64,000 nt of DNA from Alphaproteobacteria bacterium (GTDB lineage: Bacteria > Pseudomonadota > Alphaproteobacteria > Rickettsiales > UBA8987): the NCBI GenBank assembly GCA_030429625.1, contig JAUIFA010000003.1:44898-108897 (forward strand), given 5' to 3'. Below, piece by piece: positions 17,415 through 26,363 of this stretch. Both the position numbers and the translations under genes were made by a program. How positions within the stretch are numbered: position 1 is the first letter of the stretch; every line of letters begins with the position of its first letter. The notes under the pieces are model-generated. The model saw only the letters and a program-made list of their open reading frames with translations. It was not told where the DNA came from and ran no database searches.

Positions 17415-20372
17415 ATGTTATATAGTACCTCCATGGGTGCTGTTAAAAAAAACATATATAACATTCCTGCGGAAATGTCCTTTGTCGATGAGCTAGCCAA
17501 GGGTGTGTTGCAGCGCTTTGGTAAAAGCCAGATTGAGCTATCCAAAGTCACTATATTTCTGCCTAATTTGCGCTCCATAGCATCGCTAAAACATGCCTTC
17601 TTACGTCAAACAGAAGGGCAATCACTGTTGCTGCCAAAAATGAAAGCCATTGGGGATTATGAAGATTCTGATATTACGAGGATGAGTAAATCTTGTGATG
17701 TTACCGAGATAAAAAGTGCCATTTCTCCCTTAAAACGCCAGATGTTACTGGCGCAGCTTATTATGGAATCTAATGAGAGACGTTCGCCGGAAGATCCTGA
17801 AATAAACATCGAGCAGGCACATCATTTAGCCTATGAATTAGCGAGGTTTCTTGATGACGTACAAAAATATAATCTCTGTTTTGAGGATTTAGAAAAAATT
17901 GTACCAGAAGATCTAGCAAAACACTGGCAAGAAACACTTAATTTCTTTAGGTTAATTTCTCAATTCTGGCCGGAAAAATTAGAGAGTATGGGATTGCTTG
18001 ACCCCTGGCAAAGAAAATACCTCATGGCAGAATCGGAGGTGAATTATTGGCAGAATCATCCTATAACGCAACCAATTATAATTGCAGGTACTACTGGAAG
18101 TATTCCATCCACATTATTGATAATAAAAGAAATATTAGATTCAGAATATGGACATCTTGTGTTGCCGTCCCTTGATGTTGCCATGGACAATGCTCAGTGG
18201 GACATAATAGAAGAACATCACCCGCAATACGGTATGAAAGAGCTGTTACATAAGGTCGGTGTAGAAAGAGAGGACGTGGAGGTCTGGACAGAATATTTGC
18301 CACATCCACGACGCGATTTCATTAGTCACGTCATGTCGCCTATGGAAGGGAATAGTCGTTGGAGGGAGTTTGCGATAAGAGATGAGGCGTGTGATAATTT
18401 AGAGGTCATCGAAGCGGAGACGGCTCAGCAAGAGGCAGAAATTATTGCTTTGATTTTACGTCGACAATTGGAAGATTCACACAAAAACGGGGCGTTAATT
18501 ACCAATGACCGAAGTCTGGCACGCAGGGTGTGTGTGTTGATGAAGAAATGGCAGATTGAAATTGATGATTCGGCTGGTGTGGCTTTGCTGGATACCGCCG
18601 CTGCAAGTTTTATGAGGCTTATAATGATGGCCATTGATAGCCGTTTTTCTCCTATAGAATTTTTGTCCCTATTAAAACATCCCTTTGCTACATTCGGGTA
18701 TGATCCGGTGGAAATTAATTTATTGATTGCGGAACTTGAAAAACATGCTTTCCGAGGAGTAAGAAAAAGCGGAGAAATAGAAGGGTTGATAGCCTTTATA
18801 GAGAGTAATGAATTTATACCCCCTCACACCAAGAAAAATCTAACGGAGATGCTTGCATCCGTCCATAAAGACATTGATATATTACAGTCGGTTGTAAGAA
18901 GAAAGAAGGTGCGTCTTTCACAGTTGCTGCACGCCCATATTGCCTGCGCAGAAGCCATTGCCCATATGCCGGGGAAAAACGGAGAGGAAAGATTATGGCT
19001 TGGGGAAGAAGGGGAGCAAATCTCTACATTTCTTACCGAACTTATTGATTCAGTAGACCCAGAACTCAAAATAGATACGTCAGAGTATATGGGCTTATTT
19101 AATACATTCTGGTTAGGCAAAAAATATCGCCACTCCTATGGGATTGAACCACGTTTGCACATACTTAGCCCCATAGAAGCCCGTTTGCAGAATTTTGATC
19201 TTGTGATTCTTGCCGGAATGAATCAAGGCAGTTGGCCTGAGGAGGTTAACAGTCCATGGATGAGTAAATCCATGCGTAAGAATTTTGGGCTGCCTTCTTC
19301 TTCTCGCATGGCCGGACTCTTGGCGCATGATTTTAGTATTTTTGCTTGTGCTAGAAATGTTGTTATCACACGTTCAAAGAAGGTAATGGGAGCGGACACA
19401 ATCTCATCTCCATGGTTGTTGAGGATGATGGCATTGCTTGAAAGTCAGAACAAACAGACATTGGTTGCGCCCACCCAACCTTGGCAGCAATGGGTCAAAT
19501 GGATGAATATGCCTGAATCAATGAAAAGAATCTTGCCGCCAGAGCCAAACCCTTGCGTTTCAGTACGTCCCAAAAAATTATCCGTAACGAACATAGAGCG
19601 GTGGATTAAAGATCCGTATTCTATATATGCAAAATATGTGCTTAAACTGCGTAAGCTTGACGACATAGACAAAGAAGCCGCTGCCTTGGAATTTGGTAAT
19701 ATCATTCATAAAGCACTGGAAACATATATGAACCAGTATGAGGGAAATTCTTTTGAAGAGGAGGTAGCAAAGTTGCTCAAATGTGGAAGGCAGTCCTTTG
19801 CGGCGTATGTGCATCAGCCTTCTGTAGAACATTTATGGTGGACAAGATTTGAGGAAATTGCTCGAAAGTTTGTTGAGTATGAAATGCAGAACCATACTGA
19901 TATTAAAGAGGTAAAAACAGAAATAAACGGCCAATGGAAAATTTCTGATGAGCATGATTTTACCATTACTGCCAATGCCGACAGAATTAACATTCTAAAA
20001 AACGGAGGGGTGGAGATTATTGATTATAAAACGGGTCAGCCGCCATCTTCAAAGGCAGTATTGTCAGTTGCATCCCCACAGTTGAGTCTGGAGGCAATCA
20101 TTGCTGAAAAGAATGGTTTTCTCGATGTGAAGGGAGAGGTGGTTGAGCTTGTTTATTGGCAAGTATCACCGTCAGAAATGGCGCTGACAAAGCTCAACCT
20201 TCAGGAGTATGATAATCTCCTCAGCGACACATATACGGTAGTGTGTCAGATGGTTGATCTTTTCTATGCTCAGAATATCGCCTATCTTGCGTGTCCAAAC
20301 GATACACAGAAACCCAAAGCGGAACATAATGACTATGAACATCTTGAACGAACCAAGGAATGGTCTATATAA
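17415..20372 (+). CDS. addB: AddB subunit of the AddAB helicase-nuclease
   Basis: 985 residues. With AddA it processes double-strand breaks for RecA-dependent recombination, the alphaproteobacterial counterpart of RecBCD. The N-terminal two thirds is a degenerate helicase-like region. The C-terminal PD-(D/E)XK nuclease domain begins near residue 755 (EFGNIIHKALE) and has the catalytic DYKTG near residue 870. The start is uncertain: the ATG at 17415 has only a weak ribosome site, and another ATG follows six codons later. It sits between uvrA and glnB. Its partner addA is 370 bases past its end, but convergent rather than in the same operon. Confidence 0.92.
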   Translation: MLYSTSMGAVKKNIYNIPAEMSFVDELAKGVLQRFGKSQIELSKVTIFLPNLRSIASLKHAFLRQTEGQSLLLPKMKAIGDYEDSDITRMSKSCDVTEIKSAISPLKRQMLLAQLIMESNERRSPEDPEINIEQAHHLAYELARFLDDVQKYNLCFEDLEKIVPEDLAKHWQETLNFFRLISQFWPEKLESMGLLDPWQRKYLMAESEVNYWQNHPITQPIIIAGTTGSIPSTLLIIKEILDSEYGHLVLPSLDVAMDNAQWDIIEEHHPQYGMKELLHKVGVEREDVEVWTEYLPHPRRDFISHVMSPMEGNSRWREFAIRDEACDNLEVIEAETAQQEAEIIALILRRQLEDSHKNGALITNDRSLARRVCVLMKKWQIEIDDSAGVALLDTAAASFMRLIMMAIDSRFSPIEFLSLLKHPFATFGYDPVEINLLIAELEKHAFRGVRKSGEIEGLIAFIESNEFIPPHTKKNLTEMLASVHKDIDILQSVVRRKKVRLSQLLHAHIACAEAIAHMPGKNGEERLWLGEEGEQISTFLTELIDSVDPELKIDTSEYMGLFNTFWLGKKYRHSYGIEPRLHILSPIEARLQNFDLVILAGMNQGSWPEEVNSPWMSKSMRKNFGLPSSSRMAGLLAHDFSIFACARNVVITRSKKVMGADTISSPWLLRMMALLESQNKQTLVAPTQPWQQWVKWMNMPESMKRILPPEPNPCVSVRPKKLSVTNIERWIKDPYSIYAKYVLKLRKLDDIDKEAAALEFGNIIHKALETYMNQYEGNSFEEEVAKLLKCGRQSFAAYVHQPSVEHLWWTRFEEIARKFVEYEMQNHTDIKEVKTEINGQWKISDEHDFTITANADRINILKNGGVEIIDYKTGQPPSSKAVLSVASPQLSLEAIIAEKNGFLDVKGEVVELVYWQVSPSEMALTKLNLQEYDNLLSDTYTVVCQMVDLFYAQNIAYLACPNDTQKPKAEHNDYEHLERTKEWSI

Positions 20373-20398
20373 TAAACCTCTTAGGTTAAGGATATAGT

Positions 20399-20737
20399 AT
20401 GAAGAAAATAGAAGCGATTATAAAGCCTTTTAAACTTGATGAGGTAAAGGACGCATTGCAGGATGCAGGCATTACAGGCATTACCGTTACCGAGGTGCGG
20501 GGGTATGGAAGGCAAAGAGGAAACCAGAGTAATTTTAAAGGTGTGGATTACATCGTGGATTTTCTACCAAAGATAAAATTGGAGATTATTGTTTCCGACC
20601 CACAGCTTGATATGGCGGTGGAAACCATCAAAAATACTGCCAATAGCGGGCACATAGGTGACGGAAAGATTTTTGTCTATAACGTTGAAAAAGTTGTAAG
20701 AATACGCACCGGTGAAGAAGACGAAGAGGCGCTATAA
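20399..20737 (+). CDS. glnB: Nitrogen regulatory protein PII
   Basis: 112 residues, exactly the family length. PII trimers sense 2-oxoglutarate, ATP/ADP and, through uridylylation, glutamine, and control nitrogen assimilation. The T-loop is intact with the uridylylation target Tyr51 (GVDYIVDFLPK); position 46, tyrosine in E. coli GlnB, is phenylalanine here. The C-terminal RIRTGEEDEEA matches GlnB. It starts 26 bases after addB, behind AAGGA. In many alphaproteobacteria glnB precedes glnA; here no glnA follows and the next gene is convergent addA. Confidence 0.95.
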   Translation: MKKIEAIIKPFKLDEVKDALQDAGITGITVTEVRGYGRQRGNQSNFKGVDYIVDFLPKIKLEIIVSDPQLDMAVETIKNTANSGHIGDGKIFVYNVEKVVRIRTGEEDEEAL

Positions 20738-20744
20738 ACCCTAA

Positions 20745-23700
20745 CTAATGTGGGACATCTACCTGCATCATGCTCAGATCATACGTCCATAAAAGAAAGC
20801 ACTCAATTGTTTTGTTGGGATAGATTTGTTCCAGTATTTTATAATAAGATAAGAGTTGTGCCGCATAGTGTTCAGGTATATTTTCTCGGGATTTTGGCGG
20901 TTTCTGATTGGTTTTATAATCAATAATCATAACTTTTTCTTCTTCCACCACCAATCTGTCTACTTGTCCGTTTATGACCTTGTTACCAATCTTTCCACAG
21001 ATGGGAACTTCTGCTACAGAGTTTGTTGAAAATAGGGCAGAAAAATCTGGATGGTTGATAACGGAGAAGACCTCTTCTACGGCATTTTCAGCCATGTCTT
21101 TGGGGTGGTTCTTTGCTAGGCTATTAGCCACCTCAAGCCGATTTTCTGGCTCTACATCCGGCAGGACTTCAAGCAGGAGATGAATTAGGTTTCCTCTTTG
21201 AAAGAGAAGGGGATTTTCAATCGGTGAGCACGAAATAATGGCATTATTTCCCTGTGCTGATGGCGTGATATATATATTTTCCTGATGTTCTTTTTCTGGC
21301 AGAGAGGTGATAAATTCAGGCAGTTTCACCTGTGCTGGTTGAACATCTTGTGCCATAGATGGTATGTGATCTTGTGTCTTTGTAGTGTCTTGATGGTTGT
21401 CCACTCGCAACCCATCTTCCTTATCAAAGACACTAATCTTCTGCGGGTTTTGGCGTTCTAAGCCTTGCTTCACGAGACTGTACCATGTGTCTGAATTGAC
21501 GGCTTGATCGCTGTGCCCGCAAACGTATAGCTCGTCTTCCGCACGAGTCATTGCCACGTATAAAAGGCGCAGATATTCTTCGTACTGCATCGTTTTATTG
21601 CCTTTGAGAATTTCTTCACAAAAAATATTGTAATGCCCTCTACGCCCTGGCCAGATCAATATATTATTCCAGGATAATATATGGTCTTTATTGCTGCTGG
21701 GTAGGCTTGTTGTATCAGGAAGAAAAACAATCGGTGCCTGTAGACCCTTGGCACTATGAACTGTTAAAATTCTAACCTCACCTTTGCTTTGTGCCATGTC
21801 TCTTTTGACTTCTGCGTCACCTTTTTCTAGCCAGTTGATAAAACCTTGAAGGGTGGAAACATTGTCTTTCTCATAGTCCATTATGATATTTAGAAATTCA
21901 TCAATCGGATCGTTAACTTCCAATCCCATGCGTTGGATAAACTTTTTACGTATGCCACAGGCATCAATCACATAGCTGTAAAATTCAAACGGTGCGATAA
22001 AGTTAACTTTGGCAAGTATGTTCTGAATAAATTTTACATGTTCTTTAAAATGTTCATCGTCTTGTTTCTGTAACATCACCTGCCAGATGCTCTGGCTTTC
22101 ACGTCCATAGGCAAGGTGATAAATATCGTCTTCATCTAGGCCAAAAATAGGGGATTTTAGCAGAGTAGCAAAATTTAGATCGTCCCCTGGCAGCAGCATA
22201 AATTTCCCCAGCGCAATCAGATCCATAATACAAATATGTTCTTTTAGTTTCATTCTGTCGATGCCCGCCACTTGTATATTTCTGGCTTCGAGTTGTTTAA
22301 CCAGACTGTGACAGAAATCTCCAGTGCGGTTTCGTATCAACACCATAATATCACCGGCTTCAATGGGTCTATTTCTTGTTTTTAATAGGTGTTTACTCTC
22401 AATCCAGTTAGCGATTTTCCCCGCAATTTTTTCAGCCAGCAAGGTAGCAGATTTCTGGTTTTTCTCATAGCAGACAGGCATCTTAAGACGATTAGATTTT
22501 TGAATATCTGCTTTTATCAAAGGCCATAATTCCACCAGTCCTGCATCGTTATTACGATGGGTTAAATGTTTGATCTTACTTTCTATCTTTGTAATGGCCT
22601 GTCGATGAATATCGTTGGCAAAAACACTGTCGGTACTGTTTAGAACAGGAGAAGTTGAGCGGAACGATAAGCCCAATGAAACCTGCTCCCATTTGTGCAT
22701 GGATTCTTTGGCCTTCTTTTCAAATAGCTGCCGCATTTGGCCAAATTTATCCGGATCAGCGCCCTGAAAGCTGAATATAGATTGTTTCTCATCGCCAACG
22801 ACAAACAGACTTCGATCACGTTTTTCTGTTTCATCCGCACCAGAAAAGAATTCTTCACATAGTCTTTCCACAATTTCCCATTGTGCTGGGCTGGTATCCT
22901 GAGCTTCGTCTACCAATATATGGTCGATTCCTTCGTCTAATTTATACATAACCCAAGGGGCAATAGATGGGTCGCTAAGCAAACGGTTGGCATAAAAAAT
23001 CAGATCATTATAGTCAATCAAACCACGGTGATCCTTAATTTTTTTATAAACAGAAATAATTTTCTGGCCGATGGTAAGCAACAGTCTAGTATGTTGTATG
23101 ATTTTTAGCGAATTTAACCTATCAAACAGATTCATAAGACGTTCCTGCTCTGCTGCAATAACGTTTGGCAGTTCAGGCGCATTTTTGATGGTTGGTATGG
23201 TAATTATCGAGCGTTGGGCACAAGGTTTATTACCCGCTTTGGTAAAAAATATTTTCTTATATTTTCCCAGTTCTTTTATCCGGCTATCAAGGTCTAACTT
23301 TAGCCAGTCATGGAGAATCTTTGCACGATTAACTTCATTATTATTTTGGCTTGATGCTAACATATCCGCCAGATAGGTGATGTCTTCAGGAACATATTGG
23401 ACGATTTCTTTTAGGACATCTTCCTCACTGAGATCTGGTTTGACATTAAATAATGTGTATAATTTCAATAGAGCGTTGTCTACTGTTCCATAGGTTTTTT
23501 CTATGTACAACAATTGCTCACGTTTGTTGATAAGATCCTTTATCACATCATTGAACGTTACTTCTGCGACCACCAAAGATAATTTCTTAACCGCTTCAGT
23601 CAAATCTTTATCTTGATTTGAGGTTAAGAGACGAATCCATGATTCTTTCAATAATTGTTTTTCAGTTTGATCGTCCAGCACAGTAAAATGAGGATTAATT

Positions 23701-24110
23701 TTTGCCTCTAAGGGAAACTTCTTTAGCATGGATTGACAAAAACCATGAATGGTTTGGATCTTTAAACTCTCAGGGTCGTCAATAACCTTTGTAAATAAAG
23801 TGCGTGCGTAGGAGAGGGTATTCCTATGTGGCTCGATATTGGTTAGTGCCTTAATTTCTTCAAGAAGTTCGTCATCACAACAAATCGCCCAATGGCTGAG
23901 TCGCTTTATAATACGGTTGTACATTTCCGAGACACCAGCGGTCGTATAGGTTAGGCATAATATTTTGTTTATGGGGGTTTTCCCCAACATTATCCTAAGC
24001 ACACGGTCACTTAATATTTTGGTTTTCCCCGTTCCAGCATTGGCCGTTACCCAAACAGAACATTCTGGATTTGAAGCAATTTCTTGTTCTTTAGTAAGTT
24101 GCAATGCCAT
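20745..24110 (-). CDS. addA: AddA helicase-nuclease subunit
   Basis: 1121 residues. UvrD/Rep-type superfamily 1 helicase with Walker A ANAGTGKT (23-30), the DEAQDTSP box near residue 400 and later helicase motifs (VGDEKQSIFSFQGADP; LLYVAMTRAEDELYVCG). A C-terminal RecB-like nuclease domain contains IIDYKTNQKPP. With AddB it unwinds and resects DNA ends. The stop lies 7 bases from the glnB stop, tail to tail. The ATG at 24110 has only a weak ribosome site. Placing addA convergent to addB with glnB in between departs from the usual addB-addA operon. Confidence 0.94.
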   Translation of the reverse strand: MALQLTKEQEIASNPECSVWVTANAGTGKTKILSDRVLRIMLGKTPINKILCLTYTTAGVSEMYNRIIKRLSHWAICCDDELLEEIKALTNIEPHRNTLSYARTLFTKVIDDPESLKIQTIHGFCQSMLKKFPLEAKINPHFTVLDDQTEKQLLKESWIRLLTSNQDKDLTEAVKKLSLVVAEVTFNDVIKDLINKREQLLYIEKTYGTVDNALLKLYTLFNVKPDLSEEDVLKEIVQYVPEDITYLADMLASSQNNNEVNRAKILHDWLKLDLDSRIKELGKYKKIFFTKAGNKPCAQRSIITIPTIKNAPELPNVIAAEQERLMNLFDRLNSLKIIQHTRLLLTIGQKIISVYKKIKDHRGLIDYNDLIFYANRLLSDPSIAPWVMYKLDEGIDHILVDEAQDTSPAQWEIVERLCEEFFSGADETEKRDRSLFVVGDEKQSIFSFQGADPDKFGQMRQLFEKKAKESMHKWEQVSLGLSFRSTSPVLNSTDSVFANDIHRQAITKIESKIKHLTHRNNDAGLVELWPLIKADIQKSNRLKMPVCYEKNQKSATLLAEKIAGKIANWIESKHLLKTRNRPIEAGDIMVLIRNRTGDFCHSLVKQLEARNIQVAGIDRMKLKEHICIMDLIALGKFMLLPGDDLNFATLLKSPIFGLDEDDIYHLAYGRESQSIWQVMLQKQDDEHFKEHVKFIQNILAKVNFIAPFEFYSYVIDACGIRKKFIQRMGLEVNDPIDEFLNIIMDYEKDNVSTLQGFINWLEKGDAEVKRDMAQSKGEVRILTVHSAKGLQAPIVFLPDTTSLPSSNKDHILSWNNILIWPGRRGHYNIFCEEILKGNKTMQYEEYLRLLYVAMTRAEDELYVCGHSDQAVNSDTWYSLVKQGLERQNPQKISVFDKEDGLRVDNHQDTTKTQDHIPSMAQDVQPAQVKLPEFITSLPEKEHQENIYITPSAQGNNAIISCSPIENPLLFQRGNLIHLLLEVLPDVEPENRLEVANSLAKNHPKDMAENAVEEVFSVINHPDFSALFSTNSVAEVPICGKIGNKVINGQVDRLVVEEEKVMIIDYKTNQKPPKSRENIPEHYAAQLLSYYKILEQIYPNKTIECFLLWTYDLSMMQVDVPH

Positions 24111-24185
24111 AAAAGATGTATGACATATTAAGAATTCTGACGCAAGAGATCTGATTTTTACGACAACAATGATGGGAGAGGGAAA

Positions 24186-24524
24186 TTAGTAATCAAACAA
24201 ATCATACTCCCAGATTTGTGCTATATCACCAGGATTGGATCGCCGTGCCGAACCATATTCATAACGGTTATCATTTGCATAATTTCTGTGTCTATTATAA
24301 TGATCCGCATCGTTCTTAGGCATAACGTAATGATACTGATGGTCATTATCCTCCAAAGGATAATTATCATTGCTATAATAATTACCGTTATCTGCGATGT
24401 TATAATCTTCATGCAGGTAAGGATTCTCAGATTGTGTAACTTCAGCAAAACTATCTTCTGATACGGCAATTTGACTAACCCAAATTGCCACGGTAGATAG
24501 CGCTATTCTCCCTAAATTGTTCAT
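24186..24524 (-). CDS. Small secreted Tyr/Asn/Asp-rich protein
   Basis: 112 residues. The ATG is preceded by GGGGGG at a good distance, and a signal peptide covers about residues 1-27 (ending DSFA). The mature part is extremely rich in tyrosine, asparagine, aspartate and histidine (YYSNDNYPLEDNDHQYHY), with no cysteine and low hydrophobicity. I recognise no family. Such a composition suits a disordered periplasmic or cell-surface protein, possibly metal-binding, but this is inference. It lies between addA and the sdh operon in the same direction as both, with its own ribosome site. Confidence 0.6.
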   Translation of the reverse strand: MNNLGRIALSTVAIWVSQIAVSEDSFAEVTQSENPYLHEDYNIADNGNYYSNDNYPLEDNDHQYHYVMPKNDADHYNRHRNYANDNRYEYGSARRSNPGDIAQIWEYDLFDY

Positions 24525-24631
24525 ACTAACCCCCCAATAGTTAATAATATTTTCCTTATTGATAATAATTATTAATCTATTCGTTGTCCTTCAAGGCGAT
24601 AGCAGATTTATCTGAAAAGTCAAGTGAAATA

Positions 24632-24660
24632 ATTGGTTATTATGATAATAAATAACCAAT
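24632..24660 (-). terminator. Hairpin downstream of the sdh operon
   Basis: ATTGGTTATT (24632-24641) and AATAACCAAT (24651-24660) form a perfect 10-base stem with a 9-base loop, 48 bases past the sdhB stop. Only a short, interrupted T stretch follows on the minus strand. It may be a weak terminator or an mRNA-stabilising hairpin. Confidence 0.4.
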
Positions 24661-24707
24661 GTTGTAATTAAGCAACAGCGAAATATCTTGCTTTAAATAT
24701 CAAGACA

Positions 24708-25490
24708 TTAGCCCTTGCGTTCGGCAATAAGCTCTTTAATTTTACCAATAGCTTTAGCTGGATTTAGACCTTTCGGACAGGTGTTTGTGCAGTTCATAAT
24801 CGTATGGCATCTGTATAATTTAAACGGATCTTCCAGCTCGTCAAGACGATCGCCTGTGGCTTCATCGCGGCTATCAGCAATCCAACGATAAGCTTGTAAA
24901 AGTATGGCTGGGCCTAGATATTTCTCTGAATTCCACCAGTAGCTTGGGCAGGAAGTGGAACAGCACGCACACAAAATACATTCATCCAGACCGGTCAGCA
25001 TTTCTCTTTCTTCCGGCGACTGTTTTCTTTCTTCGTTTTTAGCAATCGGTGTGTCGGCTTTCATCCATGGTTCAACCGAAGCATATTGCGCGTAAAAATG
25101 GTTAAGATCAGGCACCAAATCCTTCACTACCTCCATATGTGGCAGTGGCTTTATTGTCACATCACCACTTACCTCAGCAATGGCCTTGGTGCAGGCCAAT
25201 GTGTTGCCGCCATCAATATTCATGGCACAACTGCCGCAAATACCCTCACGACAAGAGCGGCGAAAAGTAACGCTACTATCAATTTCATTCTTAATTTTGA
25301 TTAAAGCATCCAGCACCATCGGGCCACATTCGTCCAAATCAATCTCAAACGTATCAAGTACCGGATTGCCTTCACCTTCAGGATCCCAACGATAGACCTG
25401 AAACTTCTTTGTATTTTTAGCCCCAGCGGCGGCCTTATAGGTTTTGCCTTTTCCGATGGTGGAGTTTTTAGGAAGACTGAATTCTACCAT
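24708..25490 (-). CDS. sdhB: Succinate dehydrogenase iron-sulfur subunit
   Basis: 260 residues. Carries the [2Fe-2S] motif CREGICGSC with a later C, and the [4Fe-4S]/[3Fe-4S] cysteines in [13 protein letters not shown] and [17 protein letters not shown]. It passes electrons from SdhA flavin to quinone at the inner membrane face (complex II, TCA cycle). CAGG lies eight bases before the ATG. It follows the M48 peptidase gene by only 12 bases, so it is almost certainly co-transcribed with it. Confidence 0.97.
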   Translation of the reverse strand: MVEFSLPKNSTIGKGKTYKAAAGAKNTKKFQVYRWDPEGEGNPVLDTFEIDLDECGPMVLDALIKIKNEIDSSVTFRRSCREGICGSCAMNIDGGNTLACTKAIAEVSGDVTIKPLPHMEVVKDLVPDLNHFYAQYASVEPWMKADTPIAKNEERKQSPEEREMLTGLDECILCACCSTSCPSYWWNSEKYLGPAILLQAYRWIADSRDEATGDRLDELEDPFKLYRCHTIMNCTNTCPKGLNPAKAIGKIKELIAERKG

Positions 25491-25502
25491 ATCAATAACC
25501 TG

Positions 25503-26345
25503 CTATAAATTATTATTACTTGCTAATTGTTTTTGGGTAGGAAGTATTTCCTCGCCGTTACTTATTTTGTTAGTAATCTCATCGGTGATTTTTTCCAGCG
25601 CAACAAATCTTTCTGGATTGGTAGGGTGGGAATCAGCGATAACCACTGCCTCTTTGTTTTTTAAGTCCCTGAGGGATAAACGTCGCCATAAATCTGCCGC
25701 GTTGGAAATATCATAACCGGAATTACGGGTAATATACAGACCAACATAATCGGCCTCACGTTCCATGTCTTTTGAAAACAGCGCTAAAGACATTTGCTGT
25801 CCGGCTTTTTGCAAAGATTTTTTGGTGTTGTATCCGTAAGATCCGGCGGTTTCATCTGCCAGAGCACCAATAAAAGAGCCAATCAAACTGTTTTTGGTAG
25901 ACGCACTTTGGTGTTGCATCATGTTATGTGCCACTTCATGCCCTAAAACGATGGCAAGGTCTTCATCATTCTTAGTAAAATTCATCATGGCCGTGGTAAT
26001 GCTTATTTTTTTTCCGTCCGCCCAAGCATTAATGCTGCGACTATTAACAACCTCAAAATCGTAAATACAAAAATCACTACTGTCCACTGCAACCTTCGTG
26101 CACATATCAATGGCGGCATTGGCAATTTTATCAGACACATTAAATAGTCGTTGCTGCTTTTCCATCATCATTTTGCGATGGCGCTGATCTTTTTTCCATT
26201 GTTTTTTTGCTACTTCCCAACGCTGTTTATCAGTTTCTTTTTTCAGTTCTATGCTGTTAACATCAGGAAAGGCAGTACGTGTTGGGTTACACGCGCATAA
26301 CATGATCAGGCACAAAGCGCACAATATGTTATATTTTCCAGCCAT
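25503..26345 (-). CDS. M48-family metallopeptidase lipoprotein inside the sdh operon
   Basis: 280 residues from the ATG at 26345 (a GTG six bases upstream is possible). The N-terminus is a lipoprotein signal with lipobox LCAC, so it should be anchored in the envelope facing the periplasm. The zinc motif HEVAH lies in VLGHEVAHNMMQH, and a later EREADYVGL supplies the third ligand, as in M48 peptidases such as BepA/LoiP. These degrade or remodel misfolded outer-membrane proteins. It is packed between sdhA (18-base gap) and sdhB (12-base gap). Family members are common, but this location is not part of the usual sdhCDAB order. Confidence 0.9.
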   Translation of the reverse strand: MAGKYNILCALCLIMLCACNPTRTAFPDVNSIELKKETDKQRWEVAKKQWKKDQRHRKMMMEKQQRLFNVSDKIANAAIDMCTKVAVDSSDFCIYDFEVVNSRSINAWADGKKISITTAMMNFTKNDEDLAIVLGHEVAHNMMQHQSASTKNSLIGSFIGALADETAGSYGYNTKKSLQKAGQQMSLALFSKDMEREADYVGLYITRNSGYDISNAADLWRRLSLRDLKNKEAVVIADSHPTNPERFVALEKITDEITNKISNGEEILPTQKQLASNNNL

Positions 26346-26363
26346 TAACACACACCTTCTAAA

